Both the position numbers and the translations under genes were made by a program. From NCBI GenBank assembly GCA_013001575.1, contig JABDMI010000087.1, positions 1 through 32,876 on the forward strand: DNA of 32,876 nt, written 5' to 3'. Below the pieces are notes generated by a model. The model was not told the origin of the DNA. It did not search any database and saw nothing but the letters and a program-made list of their open reading frames with translations. This document shows positions 15,835 through 24,350 of the stretch, piece after piece (position 1 is the first letter of the stretch; each line of letters begins with the position of its first letter). This DNA comes from Gammaproteobacteria bacterium (lineage in GTDB: Bacteria > Pseudomonadota > Gammaproteobacteria > Steroidobacterales > JABDMI01).

Positions 15835-16875
15835 ATGGCCGTTGATATTGCACAGTTGCTCTCATTCAGTGTTAAAAATAATGCGTCTGACCTGCACTTA
15901 TCAGGGGGTTTACCTCCGATGATCCGGGTAGATGGTGACGTTAAACGTCTGAATATGGATGCTATGGCGCACAAAGATGTGCACACCATGATCTATGACA
16001 TTATGAATGACAAGCAACGTAAGGATTATGAAGAATTCCTGGAAACAGATTTCTCTTTCGAAATTCCGAATTTGGCGCGTTTCAGGGTTAATGCATTTAA
16101 CCAGGGTCGTGGTGCGGCCGCCGTGTTTCGTACCATTCCATCGGAAGTGCTGACCCTTGAGGATATTGCTGCACCTGCCTCGTTTATGGACATTTCTGAC
16201 CAACCGCGCGGAATTTGTCTGGTCACCGGTCCGACCGGTTCGGGAAAATCAACCACGCTTGCGGCCATGATCAACTACATCAATGAGACCAAGCCGCATC
16301 ACATTTTAACCATTGAAGATCCGATCGAATTTGTACACCAAAGTAAAAAATCTCTGATCAACCAGCGTGAAGTCCATCGCGATACTCTGGGCTTTAATGA
16401 AGCACTGCGTTCTGCCTTGCGTGAAGATCCTGATGTGATCCTGGTTGGCGAGATGCGTGACCTTGAGACCATTCGCCTGGCGCTAACCGCTGCAGAAACC
16501 GGTCACCTGGTGTTCGGAACCCTGCACACCAGTTCGGCCGCCAAAACCATTGACCGTATTGTTGACGTGTTCCCGGCAGCGGAAAAAGAAATGGTGCGTG
16601 CGATGTTGTCTGAATCTCTACGCGCGGTTATTTCACAAACGCTATTGAAAAAAATAGGTGGTGGGCGAATTGCAGCTCACGAAATTATGATCGGTACGCC
16701 GGCGATTCGAAACCTGATCCGTGAAGGCAAGATCGCGCAAATGTATTCAGCCATCCAGACGGGACAGGCGGAAGGCATGCAAACCCTTGATCAATGTTTG
16801 CAAGACTTGGTGAAACGCGGTCAGATCTCACGTCAGGACGCGCGTTATCGTGCTTCCCAGAAAGAGTTGTTTTAA
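15835..16875 (+). CDS. pilT: Type IV pilus retraction ATPase PilT
   Basis: The 346-residue cytoplasmic motor depolymerises the pilus and drives twitching. Seen are Walker A GPTGSGKST (132-140), the Asp box ILTIEDPIEF, Walker B VILVGEMRD with catalytic Glu206, the His box ETGHLVFGTLHT (about 221-232) and the PilT signature AIRNLIREGK (290-299), which marks it as true PilT rather than PilU. AAGGAT precedes the ATG. It is followed by pilU after 58 bases. The divergent yggS partner is the standard gammaproteobacterial layout. Confidence 0.97.
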   Translation: MAVDIAQLLSFSVKNNASDLHLSGGLPPMIRVDGDVKRLNMDAMAHKDVHTMIYDIMNDKQRKDYEEFLETDFSFEIPNLARFRVNAFNQGRGAAAVFRTIPSEVLTLEDIAAPASFMDISDQPRGICLVTGPTGSGKSTTLAAMINYINETKPHHILTIEDPIEFVHQSKKSLINQREVHRDTLGFNEALRSALREDPDVILVGEMRDLETIRLALTAAETGHLVFGTLHTSSAAKTIDRIVDVFPAAEKEMVRAMLSESLRAVISQTLLKKIGGGRIAAHEIMIGTPAIRNLIREGKIAQMYSAIQTGQAEGMQTLDQCLQDLVKRGQISRQDARYRASQKELF

Positions 16876-16933
16876 GTTTTAGTTACCGATTCACAAAAGA
16901 ATAATGCCAAGAAACACACTTTAAGGGAAAACA

Positions 16934-18094
16934 ATGGAAAGAGATCAAGCGATTAAATTCATGCAGGATCTATTGCGCGCCATGGTTGCAAAGGGCGGCT
17001 CGGATCTATTCATTACAGCCGGATTTCCGCCGGCGATCAAAGTTGATGGTGCGGTAAAACCGGTTTCGGATAAGCCCCTGACCCCTTTGCAAAGTAGTGT
17101 GATCGTTCGATCGATAATGAATGACAAACAAACCAAATCTTTTGATGCCACCAAAGAATGTAACTTTGCCATCAGTCCGCGCGGTATCGGACGTTTTCGT
17201 GTTAATGCGTTTGTACAGCAAACCCATGTTGGTGCAGTCTTAAGAACCATTACCACCGACATTCCTGAATTCGATAAACTCGGTTTGCCGCCGGTCTTGA
17301 AAGATGTGGTGCTGCAAAAACGCGGTCTGGTCATCGTGGTCGGGGCAACCGGCTCGGGTAAGTCTACCTCCCTGGCCGCGATGCTTGATCATCGCAACAA
17401 AAACTCCAATGGACACATCATTACCATCGAAGACCCGATTGAATTTGTGCATCGTCATCAAAAATGTGTGATCACACAACGTGAGGTCGGGGTAGATACC
17501 GATTCCTGGGAAGTGGCGCTGATGAATACCTTGCGTCAGGCGCCCGACGTTATTCTGATGGGCGAGATCCGCAGTCGCGAAACCATGGAATACGCGGTGC
17601 AGTTTGCTGAAACCGGTCATTTATGTCTGGCCACCTTGCACGCCAATAACTCCAACCAGGCGCTCGATCGTATTATCAACTTTTTCCCGGAAGAGCGCCG
17701 CGATCAGTTATTGATGGATCTTTCTTTGAACCTGAAAGGCTTGATCTCGCAACGACTGATTCCCCGCTCATCGGGCAAAGGCCGGGTTGCGGCTATGGAG
17801 ATCCTGTTACATTCACCCCTGGTTGCAGATCTGATCTTTAAAGGTGAAGTAAACCTGCTGAAAGACACCATGGCAAAATCCACACGTATGGGCATGTGTA
17901 CGTTTGACCAGGCCTTATTCAATCATTATGAAGATGGTACTATCAGTTATGAAGATGCCTTGCGTAATGCCGATTCACGTAATGAATTGCGTTTGCGCGT
18001 TAAACTCGACAGTAAGCGCAATGAAAAGATCGATGAATCCTCGACTTCTCTGGAAATTCTTGAAGAAGATGATACCGACGGCTTTCATCGTTAA
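16934..18094 (+). CDS. pilU: Type IV pilus retraction ATPase PilU
   Basis: The 386-residue paralogue of PilT has Walker A GATGSGKST (137-145), Walker B VILMGEIR (Glu211), the Asp box IITIEDPIEF and the His box ETGHLCLATLHA. It lacks AIRNLIREGK and carries a longer acidic C-terminal tail (about 355-386, SSTSLEILEEDDTDGFHR), as expected for PilU, which assists PilT in forceful retraction. AAGGGA precedes the ATG. It is 58 bases after pilT and 84 bases before a second PilU-like gene. Confidence 0.93.
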   Translation: MERDQAIKFMQDLLRAMVAKGGSDLFITAGFPPAIKVDGAVKPVSDKPLTPLQSSVIVRSIMNDKQTKSFDATKECNFAISPRGIGRFRVNAFVQQTHVGAVLRTITTDIPEFDKLGLPPVLKDVVLQKRGLVIVVGATGSGKSTSLAAMLDHRNKNSNGHIITIEDPIEFVHRHQKCVITQREVGVDTDSWEVALMNTLRQAPDVILMGEIRSRETMEYAVQFAETGHLCLATLHANNSNQALDRIINFFPEERRDQLLMDLSLNLKGLISQRLIPRSSGKGRVAAMEILLHSPLVADLIFKGEVNLLKDTMAKSTRMGMCTFDQALFNHYEDGTISYEDALRNADSRNELRLRVKLDSKRNEKIDESSTSLEILEEDDTDGFHR

Positions 18095-18139
18095 GCCAGT
18101 AGGCCTTACACAATTTAAAAACAATTAAATAATATTAAA

Positions 18140-18151
18140 AAAGTTACAAAA
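18140..18151 (+). repeat. Short copy of the pilT-upstream repeat
   Basis: AAAGTTACAAAA, identical over 12 bases to the second pilT-upstream copy, lies in the 84-base gap before the third retraction-ATPase gene. The gap is very AT-rich, so chance is possible. Confidence 0.25.
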
Positions 18152-18178
18152 TAAACTGATCTCTGGAAGCTTGTTGTT

Positions 18179-19234
18179 ATGAATATCAAACCCCTGTTAA
18201 AAATTATGGCCGAGAAAAGAGCCTCGGATCTTTTCTTGAGTCCGTTCTCGCCGATCAAGATCAAGATCGACGGTGTGATCCGTGCTGTGAACAATACCAT
18301 TCTGGATGTGGCGTCTGTCAAAGCGGCGGCCATGTCGATCATGACCCAGTCAGAAAAAGAGCAATTGATCGAGAACCTGGAAGTGGATTTCGCCATCTCG
18401 GAATCGGGTTTGGGACGTTTTCGGGTCAATGTCTTCCATCAGCGCAGCAGTATTGCGATGGTTTTACGCTTTATTTCACCTGAAACCCCACGCCTGGAAG
18501 ATCTGGATCTGCCAGACAAGATTCCGGAATTGATCATGGGTAAAAGGGGATTGGTGTTGATGGTTGGCGCGACCGGTTCGGGCAAATCAACCACGCTTGC
18601 AGCAATGCTTGATCATCGCAATGAAAACTCTTCCAGCCACATTTTAACTGTTGAAGATCCGATTGAATTTTTGCACAAAAGTAAAAAGTCTATAGTCAAT
18701 CAACGCGAACTGGGTACCGACACCCACAGCTATCACAATGCACTGCGCAGTGCCGTGCGAGAAGCGCCGGATGTGATTTTGATTGGCGAGATCCGAGACG
18801 GTGAAACCATGGAAACGGCATTAACCCTGGCAGGTACCGGGCATTTAACGGTTGCAACCTTGCACGCCAATAATGCTGCAGAAACCCTGGACAGGATTAT
18901 TAATATGTTTCCGCAAGAGCGCCATCACCAGATCCTGACTGATATGTCACAGTATTTAAACGCCATCATTTCACAACGCCTTGTGATCATGAAAAATGGT
19001 AAACGCTGTGCGGCGGTAGAGGTCATGATGAATACCCCGCACATTCGTGAGCTGATCCTGAAAAATGATATTAGTAGTGTGAAAGAAGCTTTGAACGCAA
19101 CTACCGAAGGCGGCATGCAGAGTTTTGATTCTGCATTGTACGAGTTATACGCCTCTGGCAAAGTATCTTTGGAAGAAGCTCTGTTGAATGCGGATTCCAA
19201 AGCCGACCTGGAAGCCAGAATCAATTTTGGTTGA
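18179..19234 (+). CDS. Third PilT/PilU-type retraction ATPase
   Basis: The 351-residue protein is a complete ATPase with Walker A GATGSGKST (130-138), the Asp box ILTVEDPIEF, Walker B VILIGEIRD (Glu204) and the His box GTGHLTVATLHANN. It is closer to the neighbouring PilU than to PilT: both have KRGLV, LAAMLDHRN, ATLHANN and FP-x-ERR/H segments, and this one lacks AIRNLIREGK. It also lacks the acidic PilU tail. A duplication of pilU with divergence is the simplest reading. The ribosome binding site is weak (TGGAAG). It may act as an accessory retraction motor. Confidence 0.88.
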   Translation: MNIKPLLKIMAEKRASDLFLSPFSPIKIKIDGVIRAVNNTILDVASVKAAAMSIMTQSEKEQLIENLEVDFAISESGLGRFRVNVFHQRSSIAMVLRFISPETPRLEDLDLPDKIPELIMGKRGLVLMVGATGSGKSTTLAAMLDHRNENSSSHILTVEDPIEFLHKSKKSIVNQRELGTDTHSYHNALRSAVREAPDVILIGEIRDGETMETALTLAGTGHLTVATLHANNAAETLDRIINMFPQERHHQILTDMSQYLNAIISQRLVIMKNGKRCAAVEVMMNTPHIRELILKNDISSVKEALNATTEGGMQSFDSALYELYASGKVSLEEALLNADSKADLEARINFG

Positions 19235-19247
19235 TCACACTTGTATT

Positions 19248-19265
19248 GACCTGCTTTTGCAGGTC
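19248..19265. terminator. Hairpin between convergent genes, weak terminator
   Basis: GACCTGC (19248-19254) pairs with GCAGGTC (19259-19265) across a TTTT loop between the third retraction-ATPase gene and the convergent PyrK-like gene. No T-run follows on either strand, so it may be a stabiliser rather than a true terminator. Confidence 0.3.
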
Positions 19266-19285
19266 GATAAGTAAATAACTACAAC

Positions 19286-20182
19286 TTAGCCAGGATAGAC
19301 TTGCGCGGCCTCGAATACCGGGCCATCCACACAGACGCGTTGCATTTCTAAACCGTTCGGAGTTTGCACCGGAACGGTACACCCGGCGCATCCACCCACC
19401 GCACAGGCCATAAACTCTTCCAGCGAAACCTGGCAGTCAAGACTGTATTTACGCGCTAGCGCGGCCACGGCTTTTAACATTGGTGTAGGCCCGCAGGCAA
19501 AGATCTCGATCTCATCGAGTTCGGCTTGCGACAAAGTCTGTAAATGTGCATCGGCAAGATCGGTCACAAAGCCCTTGAAACTGGCTGCATAGCCTTGCCA
19601 GGAAGCAAGACGGCTTGGAATGTTCCAGCTTTCCAGCAGCGGGTGTGAGCCATTGATGGCCTCATCTATGCCTTGTACTGCTATCGACGATTTGCTCACA
19701 GCGAAGGGAAACGGAATCTCGGAACCCATGATGCAAAAAGTTTTCCAGTCGGCGTCTGGGTTAGCCTTGATGCTTTCGGCTAGAAATATCATTGGCGGAA
19801 TTCCTACGCCGCCGCCGATCAATAAAGGGCGGGGTTTATTCGCATGTAAAGTGAAGCCTTTGCCAATCGGTCCCAACACACTGATGTTGTCACCTGCTGC
19901 ACGCGAACTTAAGTGATGCAGGCCGTGACCATGAATTTTGTATAAAAAATCCACCCAGCCTTGTTCAGGTGAAGCGCGCATGATGGACAAGGGCCGACGC
20001 ATGGGTACAGCCGGGTCACAGGTAAGATGCGCAAAACTTCCTGCCTTGGCGCGTTTGGCAGTTTCAGGAGCATACACGCGCAGTATGTATTGCTCGCCAG
20101 GCCAGGACTCTTGCTCAATAACCGTTGCCGATTCGAGAAAGATCTGTCCGCGATGTGATGTGTCAGTCGTTGTTGTGTTCAT
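19286..20182 (-). CDS. pyrK: PyrK-like dihydroorotate dehydrogenase electron-transfer flavoprotein
   Basis: The 298-residue protein has a ferredoxin-reductase architecture. The FAD-binding RRPLSI lies at 62-67, the NAD-binding GGGVGIPPMIFLAE at mid-length, ACGPTPML follows, and a C-terminal [2Fe-2S] cluster uses Cys260, 265, 268 and 284 (spacing x4, x2, x15). The closing CVDGPVF is a PyrK hallmark. PyrK passes electrons from dihydroorotate dehydrogenase type 1B to NAD in pyrimidine synthesis. The catalytic partner PyrD1B is not in this window. It starts three bases after the pyrB stop with no separate ribosome binding site, so its translation is probably coupled to pyrB. An unrelated reductase role cannot be excluded. 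Confidence 0.82.
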   Translation of the reverse strand: MNTTTTDTSHRGQIFLESATVIEQESWPGEQYILRVYAPETAKRAKAGSFAHLTCDPAVPMRRPLSIMRASPEQGWVDFLYKIHGHGLHHLSSRAAGDNISVLGPIGKGFTLHANKPRPLLIGGGVGIPPMIFLAESIKANPDADWKTFCIMGSEIPFPFAVSKSSIAVQGIDEAINGSHPLLESWNIPSRLASWQGYAASFKGFVTDLADAHLQTLSQAELDEIEIFACGPTPMLKAVAALARKYSLDCQVSLEEFMACAVGGCAGCTVPVQTPNGLEMQRVCVDGPVFEAAQVYPG

Positions 20183-20185
20183 AAA

Positions 20186-21106
20186 TTATTGTTTATTGAG
20201 TAAGAGATCGAACAGAGCCATTCGGATGAAAAGCCCGTTGTTAACTTGTGCCGAAATCAAGGAGCGTTGGCTGTCAGCCAGTTCGCTACTGATCTCAACG
20301 CCGCGATTCATTGGACCCGGGTGCATAACCAGTGCTTGTGGACAGGTTTTTTCCAATCGCTGACTATTAATGCCGTAACGCTGGTGATAACTGTCGTTGT
20401 CTGGAATCTCGCCATCCAGCATGCGTTCTTTTTGTATGCGTAGCGCCATCACGATATCGGCATTTTCCAGTGCGGTATCCAGATCAGTGCCCTGTTTAGA
20501 TGTTGTGAATTCAGAGGCTTCCGGCAACAGATGTTGCGGTGCCACTAAACTGATGTTTGTGATCCCCAGCGCATTCAAACACTGACAGGTGGAACGCGCC
20601 ACTCGCGAGTGTTTGATGTCACCCACTATAACGATCTTGGCAGACTCGAGATCGGAGTGATGCTGGAGCATGGTGTAAACGTCGAGTAAGCCCTGGGTAG
20701 GATGATTCAGTGTGCCGCCACCACCATTAATGATATGCGTATTCGGATGCAGCCGGCTCATCTGAATCGCCAGTTCATTGCAAATTTTTTCATCTTTGCT
20801 GCGAATCACAAAGATCTCGGCGCCCACCGCTTGCAGTGTGATCAGCGTATCGAGATAGGTTTCGCCCTTGACCCGCGATGATTGATGTTCATTCATGGTC
20901 AGCACGTGCATGCCCAGCTGTTTGGCGGCTGACTCAAAGGAAAGCCGGGTACGTGTACTCGGTTCAAAAAACAAATTGGCCAGAATGCGATGTTGTAAAC
21001 GCGTGTTCAGCTCTGTCGCCGACATGGCTTTCAATTCATCGGCTTTAGAAAATATTGCTCGTATGTTTTCTGCGCTCAGGTCGGCAATGCTTGAAAGATG
21101 GTGCAT
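20186..21106 (-). CDS. pyrB: Aspartate carbamoyltransferase catalytic subunit
   Basis: The 306-residue enzyme joins carbamoyl phosphate to aspartate, the first committed step of pyrimidine synthesis. Seen are the carbamoyl-phosphate loop FFEPSTRTRLSFESA (47-61), SSRVKGE with Lys80, NHPTQGLLD (HPTQ at 135-138) and MHPGPMNRG near the C terminus. Length is normal for a catalytic chain. No pyrI or pyrC is adjacent. The ribosome binding site is weak. It follows ruvX after 47 bases and leads into the PyrK-like gene. Confidence 0.96.
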   Translation of the reverse strand: MHHLSSIADLSAENIRAIFSKADELKAMSATELNTRLQHRILANLFFEPSTRTRLSFESAAKQLGMHVLTMNEHQSSRVKGETYLDTLITLQAVGAEIFVIRSKDEKICNELAIQMSRLHPNTHIINGGGGTLNHPTQGLLDVYTMLQHHSDLESAKIVIVGDIKHSRVARSTCQCLNALGITNISLVAPQHLLPEASEFTTSKQGTDLDTALENADIVMALRIQKERMLDGEIPDNDSYHQRYGINSQRLEKTCPQALVMHPGPMNRGVEISSELADSQRSLISAQVNNGLFIRMALFDLLLNKQ

Positions 21107-21153
21107 GTAGTGAGTTCGTTTGGTTTTATTGTTTCGTAAGTTGTTGTGGCAGT

Positions 21154-21600
21154 TTAAGTGTAATTCTCGTCCATCCAGCGTTGTAGCATTACTGCAGCCG
21201 CGGCTTTATCAATGTCGGTTTTTTTGACACGTCTATTCCGTTTGCCAGTTTGGCGCAATTCTTTTATTTGCTTGCCGGCTTCCCTGGAGCTGTAACTTTC
21301 ATCGATAAATTCTATTGGCATATCAATTCGGTCACTGAGTAAAGCTGCGTAACGTCGAATGGATTTACCCATCCCGGATTCGCTGCCATCCGCATTATAC
21401 GGCATACCCATGATCAACTTATGGGGTTGCCATTCTTTGATCAAATCGAGCAATGCATTGCTGATGGTGAATGGGTCACTGATTATAACGGTGGTCAGCG
21501 CCTGAGCATTGCGGGTAATCGGGTTTCCCACCGCCACACCAATACGCCGCTGGCCATAGTCCAGCGCCATAATTGATTGATTGATTTTTGGGGCAGACAT
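21154..21600 (-). CDS. ruvX: Holliday junction resolvase-like RuvX (YqgF)
   Basis: The start chosen is ATG 21600, which gives MSAPKINQSIMALDYGQRRI (148 residues) and resembles the short N terminus of E. coli YqgF. In-frame starts at 21618 (ATG) and 21633 (GTG) overlap the yqgE end. The RNase H-like core shows MALDYGQRRIGVAVG, LIMGMPYNADGSES and the acidic ends IDESYSS and DKAAAAVML. YqgF takes part in 16S rRNA 5' maturation and possibly junction resolution. It is 10 bases downstream of yqgE in the same operon, a conserved pairing. Confidence 0.92.
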   Translation of the reverse strand: MSAPKINQSIMALDYGQRRIGVAVGNPITRNAQALTTVIISDPFTISNALLDLIKEWQPHKLIMGMPYNADGSESGMGKSIRRYAALLSDRIDMPIEFIDESYSSREAGKQIKELRQTGKRNRRVKKTDIDKAAAAVMLQRWMDENYT

Positions 21601-21610
21601 GCCAGATGAA

Positions 21611-22207
21611 TCAGGCATGTCCAACGTCACCACTCAGATTGTGCAAGTCGATCCCTATGGATTGTGCTGCAGCCTCCCAGCGTTGAGCATATGGGATCTC
21701 GAATAGAATACGGGTATCGCAGGGGGCGGTTAACCAGGCATTGGCGAGTAGCTCTTCTTCCAGTTGACCGGCTTCCCAGCCTGAATACCCCAGGGCGAAG
21801 GCTTTTTGGCTTGGGCCACTGCCATTAGCAATGGCGAGCATGATATCTTTGGAAGTGGTGACCCGGATCTGCTCGGACACATCCAGGGATGATGCCCATC
21901 TACCATGCTCGCTATTCAGGTCACTATCAATGCGATGCAAAACAAAGCCACGGTCGCTGGCAACAGGTCCGCCGATCAGGACCGGTTCATTGCCTTCATT
22001 GCCCTGGTATTCCAGATCCAGTTGTTGCAACACTTCACCAACACTAATGGCAATAGGGCGATTGATCACAATGCCCAAGGCACCATCCGCATTATGCTCG
22101 CAGATCAGGGTCACGGTTTTTTCGAAAACAGGATCGTGCATTTGCGGCATTGCAATAAGTAACTGGTTGTTGAGATAGCCTTCTTGCATGACTCCATTAT
22201 CGGTCAT
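21611..22207 (-). CDS. yqgE: YqgE/AlgH family protein
   Basis: The start chosen is ATG 22207, giving 198 residues; ATG 22189 (MQEGYLNNQLLIAMPQM) is an alternative with GGAG too close to be useful. Conserved parts are YLNNQLLIAMPQMHDPVFEK, GALGIVINRP, VLIGGPVASDRGFVLHR and ALGYSGWEAGQLEEEL, a full-length UPF0301 domain. The function is unknown; in Pseudomonas the gene is algH and sits between ruvX and tonB3, as here. Confidence 0.94.
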   Translation of the reverse strand: MTDNGVMQEGYLNNQLLIAMPQMHDPVFEKTVTLICEHNADGALGIVINRPIAISVGEVLQQLDLEYQGNEGNEPVLIGGPVASDRGFVLHRIDSDLNSEHGRWASSLDVSEQIRVTTSKDIMLAIANGSGPSQKAFALGYSGWEAGQLEEELLANAWLTAPCDTRILFEIPYAQRWEAAAQSIGIDLHNLSGDVGHA

Positions 22208-22269
22208 CACAGCTCGAAAAAGTAAGTTTTTGTCCCGCTTTAAAGTGATAAAACACAAGAATTCTGAGT

Positions 22270-23148
22270 CTAATTAGAATCACCTTTAAAGGCACGACCT
22301 TTAACCACGCCAACTTCGGTGAATTGCCATTCGTACACAAAGGTCAGCGCGTTATTACCAACCGCCAGTTCTTCGGGGAAAGGGTCAAAAGGCGCTGCAA
22401 GGCGCAAGATTCGCAAGGCGGCCTGATCAGTAGAGCCTGATCCGGATGTGCGTAAAATTGCCGCTTTGCGGATTGAGCCATCGCGACCGATCGAGACCTC
22501 GATGACGGGTGAACGTTGTCGGTTTTTTTCCAGCAGATCTTTAGGGTAATTCAAGGTGCCAATGCGTTCCACTTTCTGTCGCCAGGCGCTGATGTAATTT
22601 GCCACATTGCTTTCTTTGGCATTGATCGACACCACCAGCTCGTTATCTTCGCTTGCAGTTATGAGATTTTTGACATCGGTCTTTTCTTGCGGAGCCAGTA
22701 CCTGTTCACCACTGGTCATGAGGCGTGCCTTTAAGCGGTAATCCGAAATAGCAATATCGGGCTTCACTTGTATAAGCACACTCGGGCGATCGGATTTCCG
22801 TGCAGCCAGATATTGGCGCATCGCTTCGTCAGTAATAACTTCACGTTCTTGTAGCGCCTGGCCGTCGGGATTGCCTGGATTATCAAACGGATCACCTTGC
22901 GTAGGGTCACTGGAGGCACGTACCTGATCTGCGGTGTTGCCGGAGCCCAGTTGATTCGACTGGGCGTAATATTTTGCATTTTCCGGTTCCAGGTCGTCAC
23001 TGTGACCCTGTATCAGTACCACTTCGAGTTGATCGCTGCCACTGTGGATCAATGCTTCTGATTCAAAGGTAATGCCCAAGATCACGATTCCATGCAAAAT
23101 AATCGCAACAAAAAAAGCCGTCATCAGTCGATCATTATCATTAAGCAT
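22270..23148 (-). CDS. tonB: TonB-type energy transducer (TonB3-like)
   Basis: The 292-residue protein has one N-terminal membrane helix (about 9-27, MTAFFVAIILHGIVILGITF), a periplasmic spacer and a C-terminal TonB domain. That domain shows VIEVSIGRDGSIRKAAILRT, SGSGSTDQAALRILRLAAPF and DPFPEEL ... FVYEWQF. The spacer is Asp/Asn/Gln-rich rather than the classical Pro-rich rod. Its place between yqgE and gshB matches P. aeruginosa tonB3, which is needed for twitching motility. No exbB or exbD is present here, so any motor partner must be encoded elsewhere. Confidence 0.9.
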   Translation of the reverse strand: MLNDNDRLMTAFFVAIILHGIVILGITFESEALIHSGSDQLEVVLIQGHSDDLEPENAKYYAQSNQLGSGNTADQVRASSDPTQGDPFDNPGNPDGQALQEREVITDEAMRQYLAARKSDRPSVLIQVKPDIAISDYRLKARLMTSGEQVLAPQEKTDVKNLITASEDNELVVSINAKESNVANYISAWRQKVERIGTLNYPKDLLEKNRQRSPVIEVSIGRDGSIRKAAILRTSGSGSTDQAALRILRLAAPFDPFPEELAVGNNALTFVYEWQFTEVGVVKGRAFKGDSN

Positions 23149-23213
23149 GGTGAATGGGGTCCGAAGAAAGCATTAAGTTATTCAATTGGAAGCTCGCATA
23201 TTATAACTTAGAT

Positions 23214-24350
23214 TCAGTATGTCGAATTTAGTTGCGCGATCACTTCAACTTTATAATCCGGGTCTTGCCAGGAGGTTAGATCATTCATTGAGTTTGTTAT
23301 TTGTGCCTTTTTATTCGGGAACAATACTAAAACATTTTCAACTTTCATTTGTTTGGCTATGTTTTGCCAGTCTTCACCGGCCACATGCAATGCGGTTGCT
23401 GCAGCATCGGCCAATATCGGGTCCGAGTGAATGACGGTTACGCTGCGAATTGCTGTATTCGGGTAGCCGCTGCGTGGATCAAGTATGTGGTGCGAACGTT
23501 TGCCTTTATATTCAAACTGGCGTTCGTAGTCACCCGACGTGAATACTGCCGTCGCTGATGATTCTCTTTTATCAAGCGTGAATATGGCCGGGGCATCAAA
23601 GCCTTTGCTGTGGATATCGGGGTTTTTTAATCCCACTTTCCAGGGCGAGCCATCAGGCTTATGACCAAGCGCGATGAGATCACCCCCAAAACCGATGAGT
23701 GCGTTGTTAATGCCATGCTCGTATAGCATTTCGAACGCTTGTTGCGCCGCCCAGCCCTTTGCGACACCGCCAAGATCCACTTTTAATGGACGTTTGGCGC
23801 AAATTTTCCGGTCGTGCAATTCAATGTCTTGCATATTGCCATATCGAGCCATGAGAGATTCAATTTCTTCATCCGTTGGCGGAACCGAACGCATTTCCTC
23901 GGATTTATGAAAACCCCATAGTTCCACAAGAGGCATGATTGCCGGGTCGAATAAACCGGAACTATGCGCATGCAAGTCTTTCAGTTTTTGAAAAAAAACC
24001 ATGCTGTCATCATCAACGGGCAGACCACATTGGGCGTTTTCCAAAAACCGGTTTTGAACCGTTAGCCAGCCATCACCCCAGGCATAGAGGTCTTTGGTTT
24101 GTTTTTTGCTGAGTTGATCAAACTGCTTAATGAATTCATCCGCCTGATGTTTGCTGGAATAGATTTGTAGCTGTACATAGGTGCCGAGGGTATAGCGCTG
24201 GAATTTATGGGGGCTTTCTTCTGAAGCGCACCCCGAAAACAGTGCAATACTCATGGCTATTACACAGCAGAATAACTTATACACCTTGCGGTTAATTGTA
24301 TCGATGGGCAAATCCGTTCTATGTGATCTGCTTGAGCAAGGCATTGACAT
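23214..24350 (-). CDS. apbE: ApbE-type FAD:protein FMN transferase, lipoprotein
   Basis: The 378-residue product opens with a lipoprotein signal whose lipobox is FSGC (Cys about 41). The catalytic domain shows YTLGTYVQLQIY, VDLGGVAKGWAAQQAFEML, GFGGDLIALG and a Thr-Ser-Gly-Asp-Tyr segment before HHILDPRSGYP. ApbE attaches FMN to threonine in target flavoproteins outside the cytoplasm. The ATG at 24350 overlaps the gshB end by 32 bases; a GTG at 24284 would give a more typical short signal peptide, so the start is uncertain. Position between gshB and tonB is unusual for this operon. Confidence 0.88.
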   Translation of the reverse strand: MSMPCSSRSHRTDLPIDTINRKVYKLFCCVIAMSIALFSGCASEESPHKFQRYTLGTYVQLQIYSSKHQADEFIKQFDQLSKKQTKDLYAWGDGWLTVQNRFLENAQCGLPVDDDSMVFFQKLKDLHAHSSGLFDPAIMPLVELWGFHKSEEMRSVPPTDEEIESLMARYGNMQDIELHDRKICAKRPLKVDLGGVAKGWAAQQAFEMLYEHGINNALIGFGGDLIALGHKPDGSPWKVGLKNPDIHSKGFDAPAIFTLDKRESSATAVFTSGDYERQFEYKGKRSHHILDPRSGYPNTAIRSVTVIHSDPILADAAATALHVAGEDWQNIAKQMKVENVLVLFPNKKAQITNSMNDLTSWQDPDYKVEVIAQLNSTY

